Source: Imbricaverruca yamaguchii (Eukaryota; Arthropoda; Thecostraca; Neoverrucidae). Taken from it: a DNA stretch of 64,000 nucleotides. The position numbers and the translations under genes are program-made. The notes below the pieces were generated by a model. The model was not told the origin of the DNA. It saw only the letters and a list, made by a program, of their open reading frames with translations, and searched no databases. Shown piece by piece: positions 20,521 to 32,290 of the stretch (its first letter is position 1; each line of letters begins with the position of its first letter). The stretch spans positions 186,001-250,000 of the forward strand of contig JAOTOL010001219.1 in the NCBI GenBank assembly GCA_034440575.1, read 5' to 3'.

Positions 20521-22295
20521 GGGGAGATCAATGTGACTGCGTCAGTGTATCGCACGCCCAATCTCAATACTCCTGTCCGCAGTCTGTTGGCGTCGCTGCA
20601 GCTCAGTCGTGGTAACTGTGATGTGCACTTAAGTACAATTATGATGTTACATATTGCATTATCTCGGTACATTGTCTATGTATGGTCTAGGTGTGGCAGT
20701 GTGGTATCGCGGAGCAGAGGTTGAAATTAGGCCTTTTCCCAGAAATTGGTACATTACTGGAATATGCTTAAATTTTATGCTCAAAAATATATTTTGATAT
20801 ATCAATTATTGATTCATTTATTGGTACTCTTTTGATTCAGATGTGTCCGATGTCGTTCTGCATTGCGCAAAGCGAGACGTATATTATGAAGTTGCACGAA
20901 CAATGTTCGTCGAACATTTTATATTGCAGTGTCCTATCATGTTCAAATCTTGTCAAGTTCCAGTGTTTAATTAGTGATCTACACGGGACGAAAAACGAAA
21001 TCTGACATCAAGCAAATTGAGCTAGATATCCTGGTTATATATTCGCATTTTCGGTGCCGAGTGGTACATTTGCAGCATTGGCGGATCTAGAGGTACTAGG
21101 TACTATTATCTCCCTGATGGAGATGCGGCGTCCTTCTGACTATGACAAGTCTTGCCATAGAACGCTCGACTGCATCACCGCCACCATGCCACCCCTGTCT
21201 CCCATCCCCACCCCACCCGGGCCTGCGCAGTTTTCTAAAAAATTTGCAGGCTATGTCATCTGAAGCGGGTTTTGTTCACAACGTATTCGTCTCGACTATT
21301 TTCCGCTTGCATATTTCGGTATGACGGACTATCTTTGGGTATTGAATGGCCACTACAGTCGATTCGTCCCTAAACCCCCTACAGCTAACTGCCACTGTTA
21401 ACAACAGATGTTTATTTTTTCTGCCGTTCACATCACTTACGTGCCAGATGATGTGTTCGCTCCAGCTGCATAATGTGTCCAGATGTCCAAAGGTCTCATG
21501 GAGTTGTACCAGTGTGCACCACTGATTATTGTGCGGTATAAGCATGTTAATGCTGCATGCAATAAGCATGTTAATGCTGATGGCTATGGTAATTAAGTGT
21601 GAATCGCGCCTTATCGCCAAGTTATCCTTGACGCCCATCGTCCAGTTGGCCTCGTTGGGGGCGAATCTGCGGATGTTGTTGGTGACGTGGCTTCACACGG
21701 TGACATTTCGAATCATGGCCGCCGTCGTAGGTCGAGGCGAATCGGAATGGTTGGCAATTTTGTTCTGATCGAAACCTGACATATTGGTTGCCGCGGATTT
21801 GGCTGATGCAGAGGAAAACCAACAGGTTTGGATATCATTGGTAAGGTCAGAAAAAAAAGTTGTCTTAACATTGCTAAAACTGTTACAAGTCAAACCTAGG
21901 TAGAATATGTATACACTTTGTGAAAACCTGGCACTTCTGCTATGCTTGTTGAAGTGATTTAAACCGAAGTCAGTAACCCTGGATATTGAACATGCATTTG
22001 AGCACACACGTTTTTTGTGTGTGGGGGGTATCGATGACGTCTCAGGTAAGGTCAAATAACACCAGTTGATAGTTGTGGTAAAAGCCGCCAATGAATGAAT
22101 TCATCAGTGGCGTAAAACTTTGAGGCGCAACTTATTAGGTGGCTGACATTTCCACTTCGGTCGGTGCCTACTCAATAATGCTCATTCTAGGTCAATCATG
22201 GGTCATGAAGGCCAGTGCATGTAATGATCCACTGACTATGGGTACATTGTTCAGCATCAAAATAACATTGTATATGTTTGCATTGCACAGCACGC
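20521..22295. other. CaMKII intron, no gene recognised
   Basis: This is unique, moderately AT-rich sequence. The ORFs seen in it (for example 21693-22091 on the minus strand) carry no identifiable domain. Confidence 0.6.
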
Positions 22296-22310
22296 CCATA
22301 TAAGAACCCT

Positions 22311-22373
22311 GGGCGCTGCATGACCGATTTAGTCGATGTGCCCCTAAACTCAAATAACCAACCAACCAGCCAT
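22311..22373 (+). mobile_element. Tail-only SINE/LINE retrocopy with 15-bp target duplication
   Basis: This 63-bp insertion, GGGCGCTGCATGACCGATTT then AGTCGATGTGCCCCTAAACT, ends in (AACC)-type repeats. It is flanked by exact copies of CCATATAAGAACCCT (22296-22310 and 22374-22388). It matches the 3' end of the I-group LINE at 50119-50176, so it is a severely 5'-truncated retrocopy. Confidence 0.93.
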
Positions 22374-23043
22374 CCATATAAGAACCCTATTTTGATCTCT
22401 GACGATGTGATGCTCATATAATTCTCGATAGCGGTTATTTGTGTACCCTTGGTCGCATTTATAAATACAGGAGCGTGGGAGAAGTGGTTGGCATACACCA
22501 ATGTTGGTGAACTTATATATTAGCTACTTAATTTTGCATGAGAAGAAGCGACTCGACGTGCCCCGATGCCCGTGTCCTGCGTCCTCCGCTGAGACGGACC
22601 GCATACCAATAATTCGAAATATAGTGGCGTTTGCTTTCCCTGTGCATTGGTATACGCTCCCGGTGACATCTCACACATGATACAAATGTATCGGGAGTTA
22701 AGACTGAATGTGTTTCCATTGGCCCTTTCAGCTACCCAATTGGGATGGTTATTTTCCAACTTCCCAATTGGTTGAGTAATTGAATACTCCTCCGCTGGTC
22801 GTGCGGTCGGATAACGTCCAATTTGTGCAGTTAGCTGTGTGCGAGCTGTTGTGGCTCTGCCTAGGTGACCCTGATTAACTCACCTAGCTGAATTGAGTGA
22901 TTTGTTGTCGAAATGAAACGGGCGTTTGCTTCCGTTTTACCCAGGCTTGTTGTTTTAGTCAGGGTTGCTGTGACTTGTGGATGGTTCTGGCCTGGCCTTA
23001 ATTGTGACTTTCCTTGACGCTGGCTTTGTTTGGTTCTAAATGT

Positions 23044-23190
23044 AGCGCCGAATTCAGCGGGATCAGCAAATGAACTACACCAATTTTGCGCCGGATGAAG
23101 CGAGATCTGCTGGAAATATACTACACCAATGTAGTGCCAAATACAGGGGAATCTGCCGGAAATGCAGTACACCACAACCGTGGTATTTTT
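23044..23190. repeat. About 46-bp degenerate tandem repeat, 3 copies
   Basis: Three diverged units carry GCCG(A/G)A..., then ATCTGC(T/C)GGAAAT-A and CTACACCA. They begin near 23044, 23090 and 23136. Confidence 0.6.
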
Positions 23191-23492
23191 TTAAAGGCCA
23201 AGTGTTAAGCGAATCGAGGTTCACACAAGTTTGTCGATTGTGTAGGTATTTTACAATCAAATAATATTTTGGTTTCGCATTAGAACCAATTGCCATCCAT
23301 TGATTATCATTTCAGCACCTTAAAGGTGTGTACCATACATAAAGTTCTGGAAAGTGTGATTTTTCTATGTCGTGTTCTTCCCATTTCTAATCGGTATTGA
23401 TAAAATGCCAGTTGTGGATTAAATTATTTCGATGCTGCCAGTTCCGATAATAAACAACGATGACCTTGTTTCTTCTTGATATAATTATAATA

Positions 23493-23493
23493 C

Positions 23494-23574
<81 letters not shown>

Positions 23575-23590
23575 ATATGTGTGTATATGT
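23493..23590. repeat. (TA)n microsatellite
   Basis: This is a nearly pure TA dinucleotide run of about 75 bp, with TACA/TGTA interruptions at both edges. Confidence 0.97.
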
Positions 23591-25182
23591 ACATATAAAT
23601 TATCCAAGATCAAACAACGTTTCGTAATGCAATCACTTATTTACCTTGCGTGAGACGAAATGTACGAAATGTCTAAAACCCAGGAGCACTTAAGAGCCAT
23701 TCTTCGTTGCATTAAATAATTATTTACCTTACAATGTTGCAAACGATACCACAATATCGCTGGTAGAGCATCCTCGGAGGTAATCATGCAGGGAGAGGAA
23801 AATGCACAGGTGTACGTGATCTTTGCAATGAATATACCTGCAGTAAGAAGCTAGGTTACTAGATAAGAGACAGCATGAAAACGTTGACAAACGCACACGG
23901 TGCAAACAGCAAGACCACGTGTGGTGAGAGGGCCCATGAGCCAGACGTATCGCCAGAATTGGTTTGATATCCATAATCCACATCAACTAGAGCAGCTTCA
24001 AGTTTGCATAGTCCTTAGTAATGGCCCAATGCCAATGGCGAAGCTGCTGTTCAAAAGTTTGCTTTCGGCATTGGTATGTGTTCATGGTGACAGTATGTTC
24101 CCCGACAGGGTTATCAAGTATACATAAGCGAACGTCGTTGAAGTACTCGTTGAACTGGAGCCGTATGTGGTTTGTTAGTTTCTTCGATGTTTAGTCCATA
24201 TCTCCTCTCCTGGCGCACAGAGAACAGTTGATCAAGTATGTGGTGCTCTTCGTCGTGCAGTGACATTTCAGTCCATTGGAACACTTGCGGCCATGGTGTT
24301 CGACAGCGGTGCAGGATCGCGGCTCCAGATAGCAGTGGGGACCAACTTTTGGAGCAAGGTCTGCCCGCTGCTCCAGCTGATCCTATGCTGGCTGCAGCAG
24401 AAGCCCGCACAATGCCGTCCGTTCCCCATAAGTACCAACATTCCAAACAAGTCAATTTCGGAATCCCAATTCGGAAACTCGGTAAAGTGAGGCTAAGCTT
24501 CCGGGCTCAGTATAGACATGAAATGTTGGTACTTAAGTCGGTACTTCGACTTGGTAGCACATATTACTCGCAGATATTTACAAAGAAAGGATAGATTTGT
24601 GCTCAATAATGGGAGCAGATGCGCAACATGCAATTGGTACACCAACATAATACCATACCTATATCAATATCTGCAATACACACACCGTGCTTGCAACACG
24701 AGCTATACACGAGTAGTTTATAAAAGTGATAGGGAAGCGATGGCCTAAAGTGTACACACATACCTTGTTCAGTGTTCATAGTGTACACACATACATTGTG
24801 CAAGTTTGTTTTTCGTGTATATAAACTAGTGCATGCTTCGTGAAGTTAGACAGCCTCGATGTTTTTGTTTCACTAGGAAGTGTGTTATAGTGGAAGACAG
24901 ACGAATACAGAAATATACTGTGGCCCGCCTCGCTGTGTATGGCTGACAGGTGCAGGTAGTCGTCTGCACGTGTGTGGCGGTTCATAGGGTAGAGTTTGCA
25001 GTGATTTGAACGGCAATGTGCGTTGGCTCACCCGTCATAATGATCTTGTGGAGCCAAGTAAGGCCGTGAAATAGATGTAGATCAGCTGCGGCAAGGAGCC
25101 CCAACTCGTTACGGGCATACAAAATGTGATTAAATTTCCGTATATCTGACACGAATCTAGTTTTTGTTTTGTTTTAAATAAA
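23591..25182. other. CaMKII intron, no gene recognised
   Basis: This is unique sequence. Overlapping short ORFs at 24114-24594 on both strands have no recognisable motif. A small direct repeat, AGTGTACACACATAC, occurs near 24748 and 24779. Confidence 0.55.
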
Positions 25183-25504
25183 TTTAATCCGAGTTGTTGC
25201 TAGGGTGGCTTTGGTAACCATGGTTCTATTGTTAAGCAGAGCTTGTTGCGTGAACCCTGGTCCCGCCACCCGATCCATGAATTCCAGTTCAACGGCAGAA
25301 TTTAGACCGAAAGTTTAACGTGCCGCCAATGCACCGACACGGCCGCCCGGTAGCTCGTCCCCGGCCTTATCAGGCCAGCTGCCAGCTGACACTCCCGGCC
25401 GGGGGCTAAATGCGAGCGCGGGAAGCGACTCGAACCCTGTGCTGCCAGTACAGGAGAGACCAGTGCAGGCCAGCGCTCCAACCAACTGAGCTACCGGGGC
25501 GGCT
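25183..25504 (-). mobile_element. SINE-B, full-length reference copy
   Basis: On the minus strand this begins GCCGCCCCGGTAGCTCAGTT. The A-box is TAGCTCAGTTGG and the B-box GGGTTCGAGTC, about 60 bp apart, as in a tRNA-derived SINE with a short insertion. The body follows with GGCCTGATAAGGCCGGGGAC and AAGCTCTGCTTAACAATAGA, and the 3' end is AT-rich. Copies of the family occur at 8620-8803, 20262-20520 and 26007-26095. Confidence 0.88.
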
Positions 25505-26006
25505 TTAGTGAATGCTCTTGTTAATGATTTTACATTACATATGTTTTAGTTTATGATCTTGTCTAATCTGTGGATGTTTGCTGCCGACTGTTCCCGTAAA
25601 CAGATATGCAGTAGCGGATATTTGATAAAAACTAGGCTATTGACTAGTGAAGAGGGTACTGTTGGGCAGATGGTGACACAAATGGCTCAGGACCAGAAGG
25701 AATCCAGTGCACTTGCGGACCACAATAGCTACATGGCAATCCCACGACATGTGGCGGTCATATCACCCCAAAGTTCTTACACGAATGGCTCTCAGCTATC
25801 ACGGTGTTACCACAGCACACTTCGGGGTAATATTGCGAAAATTTTGACGCGATCCGAACGGGAGAAGCTGAGTTTTGGTCCGGTTTACTTTTAAACTGTT
25901 ATCCAGGAAGTAGTTGAGTTGGTTCAGACATGTCTTCATCTGATATAAGATTTGGGAGATCAGATTTGCGACCAGTGATGAGGACCTAGGTGTCGTCTGC
26001 AAACGT

Positions 26007-26095
26007 GTGCTACGGGGCGCGAGGCGGGAAGCGACTCGACCCTGTGCTGCCGTACAGGGGACCGTGCGGCCAGCGCTCCAACCAACTGAAGCTGG
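26007..26095 (-). mobile_element. SINE-B head fragment inside the LINE remnant
   Basis: GGGAAGCGACTCGACCCTGT and GCCAGCGCTCCAACCAACTG match the tRNA-like head of SINE-B at 25183-25504. The fragment splits the reverse-transcriptase similarity of the CR1-like LINE. Confidence 0.75.
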
Positions 26096-27639
26096 GGACG
26101 CACTGAGGTTAGAAAAGATGCAATAGGACCTAGTGATGAGCTTTGAAAGACACCTATGTTGTCTGGGGGAAAGGAGGAGAGATGCCACGCGGGCTGTTGA
26201 TCTGAGCCTGCGTGTGACTTCCCAGATCTGCCCTAAACCAGTCGGTATCGATTTCATGGAGTTCTAGTTTAGTGAGCAGTTCGGTGTGGTTTATTACGTC
26301 GAAACCTTTACTGAGGTCCAGAATGCAAAGGAGAACTACTTCCGAGCGGTCCATTGCTGCTATAATTTTGTCCGTGACTGAGATGAGAGCGGCTTCCGTA
26401 GAGTGACGTGGTCTGAAGCCGCTGGAGCTGAGTTTGGACCAGTAGGTGGTTTGAGTTCATGTAGTGATAAAGTTGTCAGGACTACCCTCTCTGTGTTGGC
26501 GATAACCGGAACCAACGAGATGGGCCTAAATTAGAGTCCTGGTTTATGAATGTGAGTTACTATTGGCTGTTTCCAAGTGGAGGGGATATCGACTGTAGGC
26601 AGACGTGCGTTTCTAATGTCGACCACCACTTATCCGGTAAAATAGAACGGACATTTGATAACCTTAATACAAATCCCATCGTGTCCGCAAGCACCTGTGT
26701 TTCTCATGTCCACGACAATTTGGCTAGCTGTTCAAGAGATATGGGTGGTACTTTATTAGAGTTATTAGGTAGAGAGACGTATAAGGTAGAGACACGTGAT
26801 AGCCGGCAACTAGGAGATGTGTGTTCAGGCATGTTTCCTTGGCGTTTGACCTCTGCTGATACTTTAGGTTCGACACTAACAAAGTATCGATTTAGCTACT
26901 CAGGTAGGACCTAAGGTTGAACTGTATGAGAACCTTTTTGGTGTCGATACTGGGCTTGATAGCACACCACACAGCTGATGCGCCCTTCTGAGCTATCGTT
27001 CCGCTAATCTCGTTCTTATAGTCAGCTAGTCGACTCGCCCCTAGACCCCAATTCATCATCATCATCATCTTACAGTCAGCTCTAATAGCTGATCGAACTT
27101 GTCTGCTAAGTACTTTGTATGTGTTTCTATTTTGCTAGTGCAAGGCTACATTTCGCCGATGCATGAGCTGTTTGGTAGCTTCGCTAGCCTGCGGTGTTGT
27201 TGATTTCCCAATTTTGATGTTGCTTAGTGGCAGGTGCTCGTCGGTAATATGTGCTGGGAACTCAGTAGGGTGTCCCGCTTGTCAGTTACTGAGATGCGAC
27301 CAGTGACTTGGGCCCAGTCGATCTCACCAAGGTCAAGGGTCAGTTCTGAGGTATCCACTCGTCCGAAAGAACGTGTCTGTAGCACGGTGTTAACTGAGGC
27401 AGGCCTGTTTACTTTAATCGAATATGTAATACATTTGTGAGGACTGTAGTGGCATAAACTCACTCTGGTTCTACCGACAGAGATGGGCGAGATTGTTATG
27501 ATGACATTCAATAAAAAACCTGTGGCGAATATGACATAAATACATAAAAGATAAGTGCAACTTTGAGCCACAAGGGCCCTTCTTGGTTGCACTCCGTACA
27601 CTCAACCAGTTGCCCACCAAATCCGTCGATCAGCCCTCC

Positions 27640-27860
27640 CTGTAATACTGAAAAGGAAGCCCTCTATTCTTATAAGGATTGTCAATGCTGCTTTTAAAGA
27701 CGTCCAATGTGCTGCTAATTAGAATAGTTTCTGGCATCTGGTTCCAGTGTTCTACTACCCTGTTGGTGGAGAAAGACTGTCTTAACTTTAATTCTGTGGT
27801 TAACTTTAATTTTGAATTGATGACCTCTAATTTGTATGGCGCTTCACTGTCACGGGAAGT
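27640..27860 (-). pseudogene. LINE reverse-transcriptase C-terminal tail, misplaced
   Basis: Read on the minus strand, this gives KLTTELRLRQSFSTNRVVEH, then WNQMPETILISSTLDVFKSS. The RQ-FSTNRVV-WN-LP pattern is the usual C-terminal end of CR1-like ORF2 proteins. It lies between the endonuclease and RT parts of the surrounding LINE, so it belongs to a separate 5'-truncated insertion or a rearrangement. Confidence 0.7.
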
Positions 27861-28957
27861 TAATGGTTGCTGATGAACTCAGGCAGGTGTGTTTTGCTGG
27901 GGGCTATTAGCCGTATCGAGGAGGTTGCAATTTAGATCACCTGCGAGGTAGAAAGTGCCGGTAAAGTTCAGTGTCGCCAATTGAACATGTCTTTCGAGCT
28001 CCGCGAAGGCATCATTTAAGGCAGGAAGAGTGTTACGAGGAAGCCGATAGATTGCCGCCAGAATGAACACCTTCCGAACCAGAACACTTTACGCCTTTCC
28101 CTTCGACTTTGGCTGAGAGTGATTCTAGTTTCGAGGCGTATATTTTTCCACCACGGTAATAATTGGCGCTAACTTGGCAATAATCGCCGTGACACCATAA
28201 CTACGAGAGTCGGGCCGGTCCGTGCGTTTTACTTGGTAACCAGGGAAGTTAATGAGACGCTTGGGGGTGCTAGGTCGCAGCCAGGTCTCAGTCACCACAG
28301 CTAGGTGTAGAGCTGCCCGTTGCCCTGCTGAGCTGTCACACGGTTTGTTCCGCCCGTGGTTCGCATCGTCCGCAGCGCCTGTCCGACGTGTCTTCATGGG
28401 CGCTGTGTTGGTAACGGCGAGCTCCCATCGGTCGGGTCAACCGCTCAGGAGTGGTGAGACTGGTGACTGGCAGGGACGGAGGCCGTGGCGGTGATGACGT
28501 CACGGACGGGACGGCTGCGTGCGCGTTGATGACCCTGGGACGTGATGTCGGTGAATATTTGGACCAGGACGATGAATAACAGCACACTGATGATGTCCGT
28601 ATGCATGATGAAAACTGTTAGAGCTGAAGATAGATGATGCAGATCACTATTGCTGGAAACACGGGAATTCCGAGCGGCACCAAGTCGTTAGTGAGATAAT
28701 TGCCTTCTCCGTTGCAGTGCCGAGAAGGAGACACGGGAAGTAGTTGATGATTGATGCAAGGGAAGTCGCTATAGAGAAAGGCGCTGTCATTTCTTCACTC
28801 AATCAGTTATTCAAGCTTCAAACGACTGTGATGTGCAATCGCCGTCAGGAATGACCATGAAACAGTTTCACTAATGAGACCAGTCACTTCGCGCGCGTGT
28901 AACGTATAGGTACGCCGGTTGGCTCCATAGTTCTCTTTTGTTCTCGAACACTTCACT

Positions 28958-29008
28958 GGGCGCTACATGACCAATGTAGTCGATGCGCCCTAAATCCCTA
29001 CTAACTAA
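28958..29008 (+). mobile_element. Tail-only SINE/LINE retrocopy with 15-bp target duplication
   Basis: GGGCGCTACATGACCAATGT then AGTCGATGCGCCCTAAATCC, ending CTAACTAA, is flanked by exact CTCGAACACTTCACT (28943-28957 and 29009-29023). It belongs to the same tail family as 22311-22373. Confidence 0.93.
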
Positions 29009-29559
29009 CTCGAACACTTCACTCTGTCTGGTTCACTTCTCACTGTTCACACACCTTATACACAGAGGCAACAAAGAGGGCGAGGGAAAGGTTTGGCGAG
29101 CGACCGAGACACGTCAGGTCGCGGCGTCGCGCTCAGGCCAACTATATCAACCTACCGCAGAACTCATGAGTATTGGTACGAAGTACGCACTTTGCCAGTA
29201 TGTACGGATAAAATGAGGGATGTCGGGGTGCGAGTAGAAAGCGCCTCGTATGCGCATCGGTGGAGGGAGGCATATTCATCAGAAGACGCCGAAACAGTGA
29301 ATTGCTGATGACTCACCCATCCAGCCCCTGCCACGAGGCCGGTCGTAGCTACTCCGGCTTGGCATCGGAACTATGCGGCCTCCGGTGTTTGTCTGGATCT
29401 GTACGCGTGCGCGATCTGTTTGGGTGATCACGCTGGTTATGCCATTGCTCAAATATAGAGCAAAGCTTTACGTTGCACTTTGGACTGAGGTTATCGCAGC
29501 GCGTGGCTCTACGGACTTTTCACTGGACTATAGGAACTTCCCTGCAGAGTCCTAGGATC

Positions 29560-29747
29560 ATCCACGCCGACGTCCACATGCCCCACCTACTGACAGCGTA
29601 GTTGTACAGGCTAGTGTTCGTCTGGGTCCTAGGTTCATCGACATCGACATCAACCAGTCCCCTCCTACTGATAGCGTAGCTGTACAGCCTCCAGTGTTGG
29701 TCTGGGTTCATCGACACCGACGTCAACCAGTCTCCTCCTAATGACAA
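29560..29747. repeat. About 70-bp degenerate tandem repeat, 3 copies
   Basis: Successive units share CCTACTGA(C/T)AGCGTAG-TGTACAG, GTGTT-GTCTGGGT and ATCGACA(T/C)CGACGTCAACCAG. The third unit is partial. Confidence 0.75.
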
Positions 29748-30193
29748 CAGAACCGAATTACAGTTGGGCAGAGTGAAGTCGCAGATTCTGTCCTGCTATA
29801 ACCGTTGCATATGTCGGGTTGAATTCCTTAGCACAACCTCTGCTCAACGTAAAGTGCTCACTGACCTGCAGAAATGCGAGAGGCCATCATCCAGACCCTG
29901 ATATGTGTTAGGATTTGGTTGTAATGGACAGAGCTGAGTATTCACGTAAAGCTCAGGACATTGCCTCGGGCATTGGGTCGATGCAAGGCAACTCTACAAG
30001 TACTCTGGGTTATGAAATACGAGAGTTAACGAGGACATCCTTTGATAGCTACCGTATCATCTTGTCTCGATTCTGCTGCTGAGCAACTTCAGAATTGCAG
30101 AGCTGTACTGTGCTCCTAACACGGAAGCCGGTTGCTCATGATCGCGTGTAATGTGAACAGTTCAAGAGCTGTGATCTGCTCTCAACCGATCGA

Positions 30194-30304
30194 GTGATCG
30201 AGTGCTGTGTATGTTCCTGCGACTGATGTGTGTGCTGTGTGTGTTCCTGCGACTGATCGAGTGCTGTGTGTGATCCTGCGACTGATGTGTGTGCTGTGTG
30301 TGGT
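30194..30304. repeat. 29-bp repeat, about 4 copies, abutting a CaMKII acceptor
   Basis: The unit is GTGCTGTGTGTGTTCCTGCG followed by ACTGATCGA or ACTGATGTGT. The final partial unit, GTGCTGTGTGTGGTTCTCAG, is itself the 3' splice site of the next exon. Confidence 0.9.
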
Positions 30305-30310
30305 TCTCAG

Positions 30311-30413
30311 CCGGAGAACCTGCTGCTGGCCAGCAAAGCGAAGGGCGCCGCCGTCAAGTTGGCCGACTTCGGACTGGCGATCGAGGTGCAGGGCGAGCAC
30401 CAGGCCTGGTTCG
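30311..30413 (+). CDS. CaMKII: CaMKII exon (PENLLL...DFG...HQAWFG)
   Basis: This 103-bp exon encodes the rest of the catalytic loop and the activation-segment start. The acceptor is TTCTCAG, ending at 30310, and the donor is GTGAGT at 30414. It enters in phase 0 and reads [20 protein letters not shown], then [14 protein letters not shown] plus one base (G) of the next Gly codon. The N of PEN is the metal-binding Asn, and ADFG carries the metal-binding Asp. The length equals my recollection of the mammalian exon (103 bp). [21 protein letters not shown] is the invertebrate CaMKII form. Confidence 0.96.
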
Positions 30414-30663
30414 GTGAGTGGTCAGCTGGGCTCCGTCTCGACACCGGTGCTGTCTTGGTGTCCCAGGACTGGCATTTTTGCTCCAGCCCGGCTGTTTTCT
30501 GTTCAGATGGTGTGACTTTCCGAATTGGGAAACCAATTGACAGCACAACCCACTGGACTGTGGATGCAAATTATGCTGCCGGAAAATTCACATGGATATC
30601 GCCATAGACCAGATACGTGGGAATCATGATGCATTGCGTACACGTTAATCTCAGATCACCATG

Positions 30664-30718
30664 GGCGCTGTATGACCGAAGCAGTCGATGCGCCCCTAAG
30701 CCCAAATAACCAACCAAC
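30664..30718 (+). mobile_element. Tail-only SINE/LINE retrocopy with 14-bp target duplication
   Basis: GGCGCTGTATGACCGAAGCA then GTCGATGCGCCCCTAAGCCC ends in AACCAACCAA. Exact flanks CTCAGATCACCATG lie at 30650-30663 and 30719-30732. Confidence 0.93.
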
Positions 30719-30732
30719 CTCAGATCACCATG

Positions 30733-31208
30733 TATCAGTGTTTGGCTGGGGAGTAGTAATCAAATAGTGTGTAGTGCATTGGAACCTATAGACACGCTGC
30801 ATGTTGTCTGCATCTGATCAGCGTACATCAGTCGGGAACGAGCAATATATTGCCCTGTGACATTATTATGGAGTGCCCTGGTACTACCTGGTGCATGCTA
30901 TTTGGCCGCAATTTCTCTGAAATGGATAAGTACCGTTCTTTTTTCTGTCGGTAGCACATTCGAAAAGGCGGGGCATGGCTCCTTTAGGTGGGTGGTTATG
31001 CTGACTGGATGCTTAATGTCTGAATTGTTCTGGCTGTATGTATACCTGGATTGCAGTGTCGGTCCGGGCGGGTGGCTCGTGCGGTTGTTGGTTGGTGTCT
31101 TGTGGCCACGTCGTGTGTGGTGTGTACTGAGTCCGTTGGTATACGACTGGCTATCCGCTTCTTTGTCTTGCATTGTACTTATTGTCTTTGTTTCCTTCCT
31201 TTTGGTAG
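30733..31208. other. CaMKII intron, no gene recognised
   Basis: This is unique sequence. The 120-codon open frame at 30857-31219 has hydrophobic stretches but no recognisable family and runs into a SINE, so I treat it as chance. Confidence 0.5.
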
Positions 31209-31350
31209 GGGACGAGTAGTCTGGGGGTAAGTTGTTCGGCTCACAATCGAAAGATTGCGGGTTCGAGCCTCACCTGTCGCTACTCTTCGCAAGCGACCAA
31301 TCGGCGTGTGAGATTGGCGACGCTACATGACCGAGCGGTCGAGGTGTCCG
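31209..31350 (+). mobile_element. SINE-A copy, tail degraded
   Basis: GGGGACGAGTAGTCTGGGGG (A-box region), GGGTTCGAGCCTCACCTGTC (B-box) and CGACCAATCGGCGTGTGAGA match the copy at 18390. The tail continues GCGACGCTACATGACCGAGC, then diverges without the AACC repeats. No clear target duplication was found. Confidence 0.85.
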
Positions 31351-31859
31351 CCACCTTCCTCTAGGTATTCGCGGGCAGTCGACAGCCGACGGGAGACGTC
31401 CTTGTCTTGTAGCCGAAAGATAGCCGTGTGAAATATCGTTTACGTGTCGGCATTTCGGTTTCCGCAATCGTCCAGCGCGACATACAGGTCTATTAGCTAT
31501 TCACATGCGTCTTAGACGAACCGAAGTTTGTGTTCTATGTGCGGTGTTCACTTAATGGGATGGCTGTCAGCCACGCTGTCCACCCGTACGGGGACGGGGC
31601 CTCCTGCCTAGTAATGATCGGCTCGTTGAAAGGCTGTTATCAGAAACGGCGCCAGCCGGGATTGAAAGGCACTCGCGCCGGGCCTCGGCACATATAAACT
31701 ACTGCAGATGACCAGATGGAAATGTAAATTCGGCCGGACTCAATGACAGGTGGCAGTTGAACCGGCGGCGTTCTGGGCTTGACTATCTGGGCGATTGATC
31801 ACCGTCATCACCGGGCCAGTGACCTGTTTATTGGGTGGTACACGACGCACATTCACGAC

Positions 31860-31990
31860 TGATGGCGCCGCCCACACTGTTTCGCCGGTAGGCCGCGGGA
31901 TTGGGAAATGCCTCGGTCGGTGCGGGTGTCGAGCCCGGGACCTTCGGTACCCAGAGCCCAACCTGTTCACCTTGCCCGCTCTGAGCACAG
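31860..31990 (-). mobile_element. Probable tRNA-type SINE, minus strand
   Basis: The minus strand reads GGTTGGGCTCTGGGTACCGA followed by AGGTCCCGGGCTCGACACCC. This resembles the head of the SINE at 9222-9446 (GTGCTGGGCTCTGGGTACCA) with a better B-box. The tail is not matched to the other families. Confidence 0.45.
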
Positions 31991-32140
31991 TCAGCTGAAC
32001 AGCCAAGCCAGGCAGAACACAGCCAGGATCGGTTGGGGCTGCCCGGCTGTGGCGATGTTTCTCTTCCTTGTATATATGCGGGAATGACCTCCTCCGGTGT
32101 ACCTATACAATCAAAAGTGGTAATTCCGTCGTCCTTAATG

Positions 32141-32290
32141 GGGGCGTCGGAAGCTCGGCGGTTAAGCCGAGCGTCTGGCTCGCCATAGGTACGGGGTTCG
32201 ATACCCCGCAATTCCCGCTCTTCCTGCTAGGGCAGGCGACGCCATGTGGTCTCAGCTGCTGAGGGCGTCGTAAATCCGCAATCCAATCCG
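32141..32290 (+). mobile_element. SINE-C (tRNA-like head)
   Basis: The head is AGCTCGGCGGTTAAGCCGAG then CGTCTGGCTCGCC. The B-box is CGGGGTTCGATACCCCGCAA, whose arms pair as a TpsiC stem. The tail is GACGCCATGTGGTCTCAGCT, then GCTGAGGGCGTCGTAAATCC. A second copy, split by a hAT-like element, lies at 57642-58245. Flanking CGTCGTCC/GGTCGTCC may be an eroded target duplication. Confidence 0.75.

Larger units (their letters stand above)
25790..28600 (-). mobile_element. CR1-like LINE remnant, minus strand
   Basis: This is a degraded non-LTR retrotransposon read on the minus strand. The endonuclease part lies at about 28400-27880 (VVTETWLRPSTPKRLINFPG, then LAGDLNCNLLD). A linker is at about 27450-26900 (GEIDWAQVTGRISVTDKRDT, KQLMHRRNVAL). 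Reverse-transcriptase fragments lie at about 26600-26150 (RPISLVPVIA, SSGFRPRHSTEAALISVTDK, CILDLSKGFDVINHTELLTK), continuing weakly to about 25790. The DLSK(A/G)FD block is typical of CR1/L2-type reverse transcriptases. There are many frameshifts and stops and no intact ORF. A RT C-terminal tail sits out of order at 27640-27860 and a SINE interrupts at about 26007-26095. Confidence 0.8.
28601..30193. other. CaMKII intron with small repeats
   Basis: No gene is recognised. It contains the tail-only retrocopy at 28958-29008 and a degenerate triple repeat at about 29560-29747 (units with CTCCTACTGA-AGCGTAG-TGTACAG and TTCATCGACA-CGACGTCAACCAGTC). Confidence 0.6.

Noticed and set aside
24114..24594. 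Overlapping ORFs on both strands as a possible exon
   Set aside because: No recognisable domain, no consistent splice signals and no frame conservation evident.
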